From: Streptomyces spiroverticillatus
GTDB lineage: Bacteria > Actinomycetota > Actinomycetes > Streptomycetales > Streptomycetaceae
DNA length: 64,000 nt
Direction: 5' to 3'
NCBI GenBank assembly: GCA_014650415.1
Contig: BMUX01000008.1
Location: 188,784-252,783, forward strand
The notes beneath the pieces were generated by a model. That model saw nothing but the letters and a program-made list of their open reading frames with translations, was not told where the DNA came from and ran no database searches. The first letter of the stretch is position 1. Every line of letters starts with the position of its first letter. The translations under genes were made by a program, and so were the position numbers. Shown piece after piece: positions 26,712 to 34,432 of the stretch.

Positions 26712-26745
26712 CTGTCCGATCGGTCAGAACTGACCGATCGGACAG
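26712..26745. promoter_or_regulatory. Perfect 16-2-16 palindromic operator
   Basis: CTGTCCGATCGGTCAG (26712-26727) and its exact complement CTGACCGATCGGACAG (26730-26745) are separated by AA. Each arm also contains the self-complementary CCGATCGG, so the whole looks like two overlapping half-palindromes able to hold two TetR dimers. Position next to the TetR start makes TetR the expected binder. Confidence 0.85.
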
Positions 26746-26855
26746 GGGGATCGGTGTGAAGTGCGTCATCGTGAGGGACGGGAGAAACGGGGTACGGAGG
26801 GCGTCTTCGCCTATGGCCCGCCCGCCGGCAGTCGCCCAACGCCCGAGTGCCTCCA

Positions 26856-26874
26856 TTTGGAGTGCTGTTCAAAA
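26856..26874. promoter_or_regulatory. Operator-like element, distal copy
   Basis: TTTGGAGTGCTGTTCAAAA matches the proximal element at 26944-26962 at 15 of 19 positions, giving a shared TTT(A/G)GAGTG-NN-GTTC(T/A)AAA pattern. The 88-bp centre spacing is about eight helical turns. It may bind the same regulator as the proximal copy. Confidence 0.6.
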
Positions 26875-26943
26875 AGAGCACCCTCACGCTCGGCCCGACG
26901 GCAGATAAGTGCACGTCAATGCTTCCCTCCCTAGCGCCTTGTG

Positions 26944-26962
26944 TTTAGAGTGGCGTTCTAAA
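26944..26962. promoter_or_regulatory. Operator-like element, proximal copy, before the urease-like operon
   Basis: TTTAGAGTGGCGTTCTAAA has perfect 6-bp arms (TTTAGA and TCTAAA) around a 7-bp centre. It lies 22 bp upstream of the ureAB start and just before its GGAGGAG, so a bound protein would block transcription. A candidate regulator is the TetR protein encoded at 32649. Confidence 0.65.
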
Positions 26963-26984
26963 TGAAGCCCGGAGGAGTGACGGC

Positions 26985-27698
26985 GTGCGACTGACCCCCA
27001 CCGAACGAGACCGACTGCTGCTCTTCGGAGCCGCCGAGCTGGCCCGGGCTCGCCGGGCGCGCGGGCTGCGGCTCAACGTGCCCGAGGCGACCGCCCTCAT
27101 CGCCGACACCGTCTGCGAGGCGGCCCGCGACGGGCGGCGGCTCGCGGAGGCGATCGAGGCGGCCCGCAGCGTGCTCGGGCCGGACGACGTCCTGCCCGGG
27201 GTGGCCGACGTGGTCACCGAGGTCCATGTCGAGGCGGTCTTCGACGACGGTTCGCGGCTCGCCGTGGTGAGCGACCCCTTCGGCGGCGGCTCGCTCGGCG
27301 CCGACGCACCGGGCGCGCTCCTGCCGGGGCCCGGTTACGAGGACCCGGCCGCGACCGTACGCATCACCGTGCGCAACACCGCCGACGTGCCGGTGTCGGT
27401 CACCTCGCACTTCCACTTCTTCGAGGCCAACCCCCGCCTGGACTTCCCGCGCGCCGCCGCGTACGGCATGCACCTGGCTGTCCCCGCGGGCTCCTCCTTC
27501 CGCTTCGGCCCCGGCGAGAGCGCCGAGGTGGGCCTGGTGCCGATCGGCGGCGCCCGCGTGGCGATCGGCTTCGCGGGCCTCGTGGACGGCCCCCTCGACG
27601 CACCGGGCGCGAAGGGGGAGGCGCTGCGGAGGGCGGCGGCGTGCGGGTACCTCGGGACGACGGACCCGGGAGCGGGGGACCCGGGGGTGGCGGAGTGA
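26985..27698 (+). CDS. ureAB: Fused urease gamma/beta-type subunit
   Basis: The 237-aa protein joins a UreA-like part (MRLTPTERDRLLLFGAAELA to about residue 100, including VPEATALIADTVCEAARDGR) and a UreB-like part (PGYEDPAATVRITVRNTADV, then SVTSHFHFFEANPRLDFPRA and FGPGESAEVGLVPIGG). In classical urease these subunits build the trimeric scaffold around the nickel-bearing alpha chain. GTG 26985 has GGAGG 9 bp upstream. It is the first gene of a three-gene operon with the divergent alpha subunit and agmatine deiminase. No ureD, E, F or G gene occurs in the window. The C-terminal tail is Gly/Ala-rich and longer than in typical UreB. Confidence 0.9.
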   Translation: MRLTPTERDRLLLFGAAELARARRARGLRLNVPEATALIADTVCEAARDGRRLAEAIEAARSVLGPDDVLPGVADVVTEVHVEAVFDDGSRLAVVSDPFGGGSLGADAPGALLPGPGYEDPAATVRITVRNTADVPVSVTSHFHFFEANPRLDFPRAAAYGMHLAVPAGSSFRFGPGESAEVGLVPIGGARVAIGFAGLVDGPLDAPGAKGEALRRAAACGYLGTTDPGAGDPGVAE

Positions 27699-27735
27699 CG
27701 CGCGTCAGGCCCGGGGCGGCGGAGTGACCCGCGTC
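27689..27735. repeat. Direct 18-bp duplication across the ureAB stop codon
   Basis: GGCGGAGTGACGCGCGTC (27689-27706) recurs with one mismatch at 27718-27735, 29 bp apart. The first copy contains the ureAB stop codon and the second lies in the ureAB-ureC spacer. It looks like a small tandem duplication that extended the spacer. Confidence 0.7.
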
Positions 27736-27818
27736 GCGACCTCGGCCGCCGGCCGGCCCGGAACCGTAACCCCTTCCCCCACCGAACACCCGACTCCCCG
27801 TCCGACGGAGGCGACACG

Positions 27819-29501
27819 ATGACCGCTGGCATCACCCCCTACGAGTACGCCGCCGTGCACGGCCCCCGCGCCGGGGACCGGGTCAGGCTCGGGGACTCCG
27901 GGCTCGTCGTACGGGTGGAGTCCGACGCGCAGTTGCCCGGGGACGAGTTCCTCGCCGGGTTCGGCAAGACCGCGCGGGACGGGCTGCACCTCAAGGCCGC
28001 CGCCGTGCGCGACACCTGTGACGTGGTGATCAGCAATGTGCTGCTGATCGACGCCGTGCAGGGCATCCGCAAGGTGTCCATCGGGATCAGGGAAGGGCGG
28101 ATCTCCGGTGTCGGGCGGGCCGGGAACCCCGACACCCTGGACGGGGTCGACGTGGTGGTCGGCACTGGGACGACCATCGTCTCCGGCGAAGGGCTCATCG
28201 CCACCGCCGGAGCCGTCGACACCCACGTCCACCTGCTGTCGCCCCGGATCATGGAGGCCTCGCTCGCGAGCGGCGTCACCACGATCATCGGGCAGGAGTT
28301 CGGCCCGGTGTGGGGCGTCGGCGTCAACTCGCCCTGGGCCCTGAAGCACGCCTTCAGCGCCTTCGACGCCTGGCCGGTCAACATCGGCTTCCTCGCCCGG
28401 GGTTCGTCCTCGCACGGCGCGCCGCTCGTCGAAGCGCTCGCCGAGGGCGGGGCCTCCGGCTTCAAGGTGCACGAGGACATGGGCGCGCACACCCGCGCCC
28501 TGGACACCGCCCTGCGCGTCGCCGACGAGCACGACGTCCAAGTCGCCCTGCACAGCGACGGGTTGAACGAGTGCCTGTCCGTCGAGGACACCCTCAAGGT
28601 CCTCGAAGGCCGTACGATCCACGCCTTCCACATCGAGGGCTGCGGCGGCGGACACGTACCCAACGTGCTGAAGATGGCCGGTGTGCCGAACGTCATCGGC
28701 TCCTCCACCAACCCCACCCTCCCCTTCGGCCGCGACGCCGTCGCCGAGCACTACGGGATGATCGTCTCCGTACACGACCTGAAGACGGACCTGCCCGGCG
28801 ACGCCGCCATGGCCCGCGACCGCATCCGCGCCGGGACGATGGGCGCCGAGGACGTCCTGCACGACCTCGGGGCCATCGGCATCACCTCCTCCGACGCCCA
28901 GGGCATGGGCCGCGCGGGCGAGACCATACGCCGTACCTTCCAGCTCGCGGGGAAGATGAAGGCCGAACGCGGCGCCGAGGGCGACGACGACAACGCCCGC
29001 GTCCTGCGCTACATGGCCAAGCTCACCATCAACCCCGCCATCGCCCACGGCCTCGCCCACGAGGTCGGTTCGGTGGAGGTCGGCAAGATGGCCGACATCG
29101 TGCTGTGGCGGCCCAACTCCTTCGGTGCGAAGCCCCAGATGGTGCTGAAGTCGGGCTTCCCGGCGTACGGCGTCACCGGCGACCCGAACGCCGCGACCGA
29201 CACTTGCGAACCGCTCGTCCTGGGCCCGCTGTTCGGCGCGCACGGAGCCGCACCCGCCGACCTCTCGGTGGCCTTCGTCGCCCAGGCCGCCCTCGACCAG
29301 GGCAACGACACCATGCCGACGCGCCGCCGCAGGGTCGCGGTACGGAACACCCGGGGCATCGGCCCCGCCGACCTGCTCCTCAACTCCCGCACCGGATCCG
29401 TCGACGTCGACGGCCGCACCGGACTCGTCACCCTCGACGGCGACCCGCTGCGCTCCGAACCCTCGGACTCCGTCTCGCTCAACCGCCTCTACTTCCTCTG
29501 A
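27819..29501 (+). CDS. ureC: Divergent urease alpha-type subunit (nickel amidohydrolase)
   Basis: The 560-aa protein aligns over the whole length of UreC. All nickel ligands are present: DTHVH (H136, H138), the carbamylated-lysine motif GFKVHED (K216, H218), ALHSDGLNE (H245), FHIEGCGGGH (H271) and TSSDAQGMGR (D359). The mobile-flap segment differs: classical MVCHHLD is replaced by VSVHDLK, so the flap Cys is Val318 while the catalytic His (H319) remains. The loop after SGVTT also lacks the classical GTHATT sequence. The enzyme should be a metal hydrolase of ureas or a related ureido or amidino substrate. Accessory genes are absent, so it either borrows the maturation proteins of another urease locus or matures differently. 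GGAGG precedes the ATG. Confidence 0.9.
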   Translation: MTAGITPYEYAAVHGPRAGDRVRLGDSGLVVRVESDAQLPGDEFLAGFGKTARDGLHLKAAAVRDTCDVVISNVLLIDAVQGIRKVSIGIREGRISGVGRAGNPDTLDGVDVVVGTGTTIVSGEGLIATAGAVDTHVHLLSPRIMEASLASGVTTIIGQEFGPVWGVGVNSPWALKHAFSAFDAWPVNIGFLARGSSSHGAPLVEALAEGGASGFKVHEDMGAHTRALDTALRVADEHDVQVALHSDGLNECLSVEDTLKVLEGRTIHAFHIEGCGGGHVPNVLKMAGVPNVIGSSTNPTLPFGRDAVAEHYGMIVSVHDLKTDLPGDAAMARDRIRAGTMGAEDVLHDLGAIGITSSDAQGMGRAGETIRRTFQLAGKMKAERGAEGDDDNARVLRYMAKLTINPAIAHGLAHEVGSVEVGKMADIVLWRPNSFGAKPQMVLKSGFPAYGVTGDPNAATDTCEPLVLGPLFGAHGAAPADLSVAFVAQAALDQGNDTMPTRRRRVAVRNTRGIGPADLLLNSRTGSVDVDGRTGLVTLDGDPLRSEPSDSVSLNRLYFL

Positions 29502-29527
29502 CCTCCACCCGCTTGAAGGACGTGACC

Positions 29528-30553
29528 ATGTTCCGCATGCCCGCCGAATGGGCCCCGCACGAGCGCACCTGGATGGCCTGGCCCAGCGCCAACACCACCT
29601 TCTCCGACCCCGCCGAACTCGCCGCCTCCCGCGAGGCCTGGGCCGCCGTGGCCCGCGCGGTGCGCCGCTTCGAGCCCGTCACGATGGTGGTGGCCCCGGG
29701 GGAGTCCGACAGCGCCGCAGCCCTTCTCGGCCCGGACGTCGACCTGGTCGAGCAGGACCTCGACGACGCCTGGATGCGCGACATCGGCCCGACCTTCGTC
29801 ACCGACGACGAGACGGGCCGACTGGCCGCCGTGGACTGGGTGTTCAACGGCTGGGGCGCCCAGGACTGGGCCTCCTGGGAGCACGACTCCAAGATCGCCG
29901 CGTACGTCGCCGACCTGGCCTCGGTCCCCACCCACTCCTCCCGCCTCGTCAACGAGGGCGGCGGCATCCACGTCGACGGCGAAGGCACCGTACTCCTCAC
30001 GGAGACCGTCCAGTTGGGCCCCGAGCGCAACCCCGACTGGACCCGCGAGCAGGTCGAGGCCGAGATCCACGCCAAGCTCGGCACCACCAAGGCGATCTGG
30101 CTGCCCCGCGGCCTCACCGGCGACTACCCGCCCCACGGCTACGGCACCCTCGGCCATGTCGACATCGTCGCCGCGTTCGCCGCGCCCGGCGTGGTCCTGG
30201 TCCACTCGCAGCCCGACCCCGTCCACCCCGACCACGAGCTGTGCAAGAACATCGCCGCACGGCTCCGCACGGAGACCGACGCCAAGGCGCGCCCCCTGGA
30301 GGTCATCGAGGTCCCGGCCCCGGCGGGCGTCAAGGACGAGGAGGGCCACTGGCTCGACCACTCGTACATCAACCACTACCTCTGCAACGGCGGCGTCGTC
30401 CTCTGCGCCTTCGACGACCCCCGCGACGAGGAGGCGGCGGCGATCTTCCGACGCCTCTTCCCCGACCGCGAGGTCGTCCTCGTCGACGCCCGTACGATCT
30501 TCGCGGGCGGCGGCGGCATCCACTGCATCACGCAGCAGCAGCCCGCTTCGTAG
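29528..30553 (+). CDS. aguA: Agmatine deiminase
   Basis: The 341-aa guanidino-modifying enzyme has the family motifs WAPHERTWMAWPS at the start, DAWMRDIGPTFV, NEGGGIHVDGEGT, LGHVDIVAAF with the catalytic His, and the C-terminal GGGGIHCITQQQP with the nucleophilic Cys (about C333). It converts agmatine to N-carbamoylputrescine and ammonia (EC 3.5.3.12). GAAGGA lies 7 bp upstream of the ATG, 26 bp after ureC, so it is the third gene of the urease-like operon. N-carbamoylputrescine is a monosubstituted urea, which makes a shared pathway with the altered urease attractive but unproven. The 3' end overlaps the decayed kinase gene on the other strand by 26 bp. Confidence 0.93.
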   Translation: MFRMPAEWAPHERTWMAWPSANTTFSDPAELAASREAWAAVARAVRRFEPVTMVVAPGESDSAAALLGPDVDLVEQDLDDAWMRDIGPTFVTDDETGRLAAVDWVFNGWGAQDWASWEHDSKIAAYVADLASVPTHSSRLVNEGGGIHVDGEGTVLLTETVQLGPERNPDWTREQVEAEIHAKLGTTKAIWLPRGLTGDYPPHGYGTLGHVDIVAAFAAPGVVLVHSQPDPVHPDHELCKNIAARLRTETDAKARPLEVIEVPAPAGVKDEEGHWLDHSYINHYLCNGGVVLCAFDDPRDEEAAAIFRRLFPDREVVLVDARTIFAGGGGIHCITQQQPAS

Positions 30554-32482
30554 GGCTCAACTCGTTCTGCAACGGCCCGACTTGCAGGCCGACGACCGTC
30601 CCCTGCTGACCGGTCGAGCCGTCCGGCGGCGCCAGGACGATCCTGGTGCCGCCGGACGTGGAGCCCTTCCCGGCAGTGGAGGTCCGTACGAGGACGTTGC
30701 GGTCGCGGGTGTTCAGCCTGTAGTTGTACGCGCCGTGCGGGGCCTTGCACTGCGGCGCACCGGCGACCGGTTGTGCGCCGGTCGTCGACAGCACCCCGTT
30801 CCGGTAGGAGAGGAGAGCGGCCTCCCACCGGCACGAGCGGTTGCCCGGACCCAGTTCACCGGTCACGGCGACGGAACCGAGGCCCCCGTCGGTGAAGGTG
30901 ATCGGCAGTCCGTCCCGAGCCGATCGCCCCATAGGTGTTGTCCGGTTCGCTCGACAGATGCATGCTGTCCGGCTCGCCGCACGATCGTGCCGGTCCCGAG
31001 CCGACCTCGCTCAGCGCGAACTCGGAGACCTTCAGCCTCGTCGCGCTCTCGTACGTCGCGACCGCGCTGCCCCGGCAGAGGGCGTCACCCGTGGCCGTCA
31101 TGACATCGACCCGGTACGTGGGAGCCCAGCTCTCGGGTACGTCCAGGCGGAGCACGAACAGCGGCACGTTCTTCGAGTGCTCCGTCACCCACGACCCCGA
31201 GAAGTTGGCATTCGATCCGGTAGGGGCCGTGCGGGCCTTCCACAGGCTGTCGATCCCGAACCAGAAGCCGAAACCTGCTGCTGCCAGTGCGGCGAAGCCC
31301 AGCAGGGTGGTGGCGATGCGCCTGCGTGGGCGGCGCGTCGGCGTGGGCCTGTGGACGACGGCCACCCGTACGGCGGGCGGGGCCACGCGTACCTCGTCCA
31401 CGGTGGGCGGTGAGGAGTGGAGTACGGCGCCCGCCTCCGACTCCTGGGCCCAGCTCGCGGAAGTCGCCGAAGGCGCGGGAGTCGTCGGAGGTGCGGAAGG
31501 TGCCGAAGGTGCGGATACGCGGACGGCGCTTACCTCCGGCCGCGGTGCCGGCCGGATCTCCTCGCGCGTGGCCGTGGCGGGGACCGGCTGTGCGGCGAAC
31601 CTGTCCACCCGTGCCAGCAGGGAGGGGGGAAGCCACGCGCCCGCCGGTGCGATCCTCGTCCGCTCGGCGATCTGTGTCGTGCTCGGCCGTGCGGCCGGGT
31701 CCTTCGCCAGGCAGTCCGCGACCAGGTCGGCCACCGATTCCGGAATCCCGGTGAGGTCCGGTTCCTCGTAGGCGATGCGGAAGAGCAGCGCGTGGATGCC
31801 GGAATCCCCGTCTCCGAACGGGGTCCGGCCGGTCGCCGCGTACGCCAGTACCGAGCCCAGCGAGAAGACGTCGGCCGCCGTGGAGATGTCTTGGCCGCGT
31901 ACCTGTTCCGGCGACATGTACCGGGGGGGAGCCGGGCCTCGCACCGGTCGAGGAGAGGGTGTCGGAGTCGGTCCCTTCCAAGGCGCGGGCGATGCCGAAG
32001 TCGATGATCCGGGGTCCCGACGCGGTGAGCAGCACGTTCGACGGCTTGAGGTCGCGGTGAATGATTCCCACGTCGTGGATCGCGGTGAGGGCCAGAGCCA
32101 TCCGATGGGCGAGCACATGGACCGACGCCGAGGGCAAAGGCCCGAAGTCACTGTCCACCACGGCCTGGAGGGTGGGACCCGCGACGTAGGCGGTGGCGAT
32201 CCACGGCGGACTCCCGGCCGTGTCCGCGTCGAGGACCGGTGCCGTTCATACGTTGCCTACCCGTCGGGCGGCGCGCACCTCACGGTCGAACCTGGCCCGG
32301 AACGTGGGGTGTTCGTCGATGTCGGTCCTGATCGTCTTCACAGCGGCCAGACCGTCTGCCGTCGCGTCCGTCGCGTCGCGGTGCCGCCCCAGGTAGACCC
32401 GCCCCATGCCCCCGGCTCCCAGCCGGCCGAGCAGCCGGTAGGGGCCGAGGTGGGACTGGTCCTCGCCAGTCAGTGGTCGCAT
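30528..32482 (-). pseudogene. Ser/Thr protein kinase pseudogene with one nonsense codon and two frameshifts
   Basis: The original gene began at ATG 32482 (GAGGA 9 bp upstream) and encoded a PknB-like kinase: YRLLGRLGAGGMGRVYLG, AAVKTIR, IHRDLKPSNVLL, IIDFGIARAL, RYMSPEQVRG and LAKDPAARPS. A Pro-rich linker, one membrane helix (TTLLGFAALAAAGFGFWFGI) and an extracytoplasmic domain rich in S/T follow. Three lesions break it: an in-frame TGA at 32246-32248 after RRVGNV; a +1 shift at a seven-base homopolymer (31923-31929) between GSP and RYMSPEQ; and a +1 shift near 30915-30920 before DGLPITFTDGG. Downstream frames still read well, so decay is recent, or some lesions are sequencing errors in homopolymers. 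The end overlaps aguA by 26 bp. Confidence 0.85.
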
Positions 32483-32648
32483 GGTGTGGAATCCTCGCAC
32501 GCCAGTTCGCTACCTGTACCGGGTTGGGCGGTTGCCGACGTACGGCGAGGCCACCAGCTCGGCGGTGCGCGATTCCAGGACGCCCGCGACGACCCGGGCC
32601 TCTCGGAGTCGGGACCACCTGCGCCACCTCATCGGGTAGAACGTACGA

Positions 32649-33302
32649 GTGAAGAACGACCCTGCCGTCCGACCCGACACCTCCACTCCCGACACCCCCG
32701 CCCCGCGCCGCCGCCGGGCCGCGCCGCCGCGTGAGACCGTGCTTGCCGCCGCCATGGCCGCCATCGCCGACGACGGACTGGACCGGCTGACGATGGCCGG
32801 GCTCGGGCGGGAGGTCGGCATGAGCAGCGGCCACCTCCTCTACTACTTCCGCTCCAAGGACGAGCTGCTGCTGCGCACCCTGGAGTGGAGCGAGGAGCAG
32901 CTCGGTGTGGAGCGCCGCCAGGCGCTGGCCCGGCAGGTTCCCGTACGGGAACGGCTCGACGCCTTCGTGCGGCTGTACGTTCCCCGGGCGCCCCGCGACC
33001 CCCACTGGACGCTGTGGCTGGAGCTGTGGAACCGGGCGCGCTCCCTCGACGACGAGGCCCGGGGCCGCCTTCTGGACATCGAGCTGTCCTGGCACCGAGA
33101 CCTGGTGGCCCTCCTGGTCGAGGGCGCGTCCCGGGGCGAGCTGCGCGCGGTGGACGCGGAACGCATCGCCACCCGGATCCGGGCGCTTCTGGACGGTTTC
33201 AGTACGCATGTGGCGATGGGCCTGCCCGGTTCGGACCGGGCGCAGGTCCTCGCCCATGTCGGCGACTTCTTCGACGAGACGCTGAGCGTGCCGAGCGGGT
33301 GA
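32649..33302 (+). CDS. TetR family transcriptional regulator
   Basis: The 217-aa protein has a disordered Pro/Arg-rich N-terminus, then a TetR DNA-binding domain (ETVLAAAMAAIADDGLDRLT and GREVGMSSGHLLYYFRSKDE) and a C-terminal ligand domain with WLELWNRARS of the BetI/TetR_C_6 type. It starts at GTG 32649 without a clear ribosome binding site. It is separated from the urease-like operon only by the dead kinase and reads in the same direction, so it is a reasonable candidate to bind the paired elements at 26856 and 26944. It could instead control the secreted protein gene that follows on the other strand. Confidence 0.88.
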   Translation: MKNDPAVRPDTSTPDTPAPRRRRAAPPRETVLAAAMAAIADDGLDRLTMAGLGREVGMSSGHLLYYFRSKDELLLRTLEWSEEQLGVERRQALARQVPVRERLDAFVRLYVPRAPRDPHWTLWLELWNRARSLDDEARGRLLDIELSWHRDLVALLVEGASRGELRAVDAERIATRIRALLDGFSTHVAMGLPGSDRAQVLAHVGDFFDETLSVPSG

Positions 33303-33358
33303 GTCGCGGGTGAGCCATGTGTGAGCCGCGGGTGAGCCCCCCCTCGGGACCCCGCAGG

Positions 33359-34066
33359 TCAGGACCGCTTCGTCGGCACGTAGTCGAACTTCGGCGTGAG
33401 CCGGATGATCTGGGTCCCGAGCGACGGGGCCTCGCTCTTCGTCGTCCTGGACAGCAGCGCGGAGAACTGCGGGGTGAGGTAGAACGGCACCGCGTGCAGC
33501 GTGAAGCCGGTGAAGGTGGGGCGGCCGGCCAGCAGCACGTCGTGGACCGTCGTGTACGCGACCTGGTAGTTGTCGGAGACCTTCTTGCCGTTGATCTCCA
33601 GCCCGGTGGACCAGCCCGGGGGCACCAGCGTGATGAACGTCGGGTCGAGCTTGATCGTCGACTTCGTCCGCGGGTGGTACAGCGTGATGCCGCCCGGATA
33701 GAAGATCCGCGCCTTCGTGTTGAACTCCAGGTGGTCGCCCTCGGTCGCGCCGATCGGCGTGCGGAAGCCGTTCTTGGTGACCTTGAACGGCGCCTGCGCG
33801 GTGACCTTGATGCCCTCCTCCTCCATCCAGTCCCGCATCTCCGGGCCCCACTCCGCCTCGGCGCTGCCCCACGGCGAGATGTAGAGCCCCTGCACGCCGA
33901 CGGGCGGCGGGGGAGGCGTCGGGTCCGCCGACTGGGCGTTCGCGGCGGACGGTACGGCGGTCAGCGCGAGCGCCGCGAGCAGCGCGGCGGTCAGTGACCG
34001 ACGGGCCTTCGTGGAGGTGCGGGCAGTCGTGGACGTACCGGCGTTCATGGACGTACGGGATTTCAT
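33359..34066 (-). CDS. Secreted hypothetical protein
   Basis: The 235-aa preprotein starts at ATG 34066 (AGGAG 4 bp upstream) with an unusual Ser/Thr/Arg-rich N-terminus (MKSRTSMNAGTSTTARTSTK) before the hydrophobic signal core (LTAALLAALALTAVPSAANA). The mature part begins with Pro-rich DPTPPPPPVGVQGLYISPWG and contains GDHLEFNTKARIFYPGGITL, suggesting a beta-sandwich. I do not recognise the family. It is divergent from the DUF4331 operon and convergent with the TetR gene. Confidence 0.75.
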   Translation of the reverse strand: MKSRTSMNAGTSTTARTSTKARRSLTAALLAALALTAVPSAANAQSADPTPPPPPVGVQGLYISPWGSAEAEWGPEMRDWMEEEGIKVTAQAPFKVTKNGFRTPIGATEGDHLEFNTKARIFYPGGITLYHPRTKSTIKLDPTFITLVPPGWSTGLEINGKKVSDNYQVAYTTVHDVLLAGRPTFTGFTLHAVPFYLTPQFSALLSRTTKSEAPSLGTQIIRLTPKFDYVPTKRS

Positions 34067-34432
34067 GACACTCCTGGATGCCTCGGGACGGAGGCGGTTT
34101 TCGGCGACTGGGGGACCGGGCGCTCTCGGCGACCCTGCGACGGGGCGCGCCGCAGGGCGCTCTGCCGCGCCCGCACCGTCGACACTTCCCCGCACAACAC
34201 GACGCGCCGCAATGCCCACCCGAACGGCCGGTCCGCCGCATCCGAACGGCCCGCCCCGCTGGGCCATGCGGTGCGAGTCGGCGACCCGAGTGGTGCACCC
34301 GTCGCGCGTACGGGGAGAGGACCTTGCAACCTGCACGGCAGGAGACCGCCGCCGGTTCCCGTCCCCGGATCCGGCGTCGACCTCACCGACCCGTGCGTCC
34401 CCCGCGTCCTCCCCGCGTCCCCAGGAGCCCCC
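34067..34432. other. 366-bp divergent intergenic region
   Basis: The spacer between the secreted protein and the DUF4331 operon contains no convincing gene. It presumably holds both promoters. No clear -35/-10 pair or dyad was identified; the GGGGAGAGGA at about 34313 is not followed by a plausible start. Confidence 0.4.

Noticed and set aside
26985..29501. Standard urease locus
   Set aside because: Subunit fusion is common in actinomycetes, but accessory genes are absent and the flap Cys is replaced, so it should not be annotated as ordinary urease without test.
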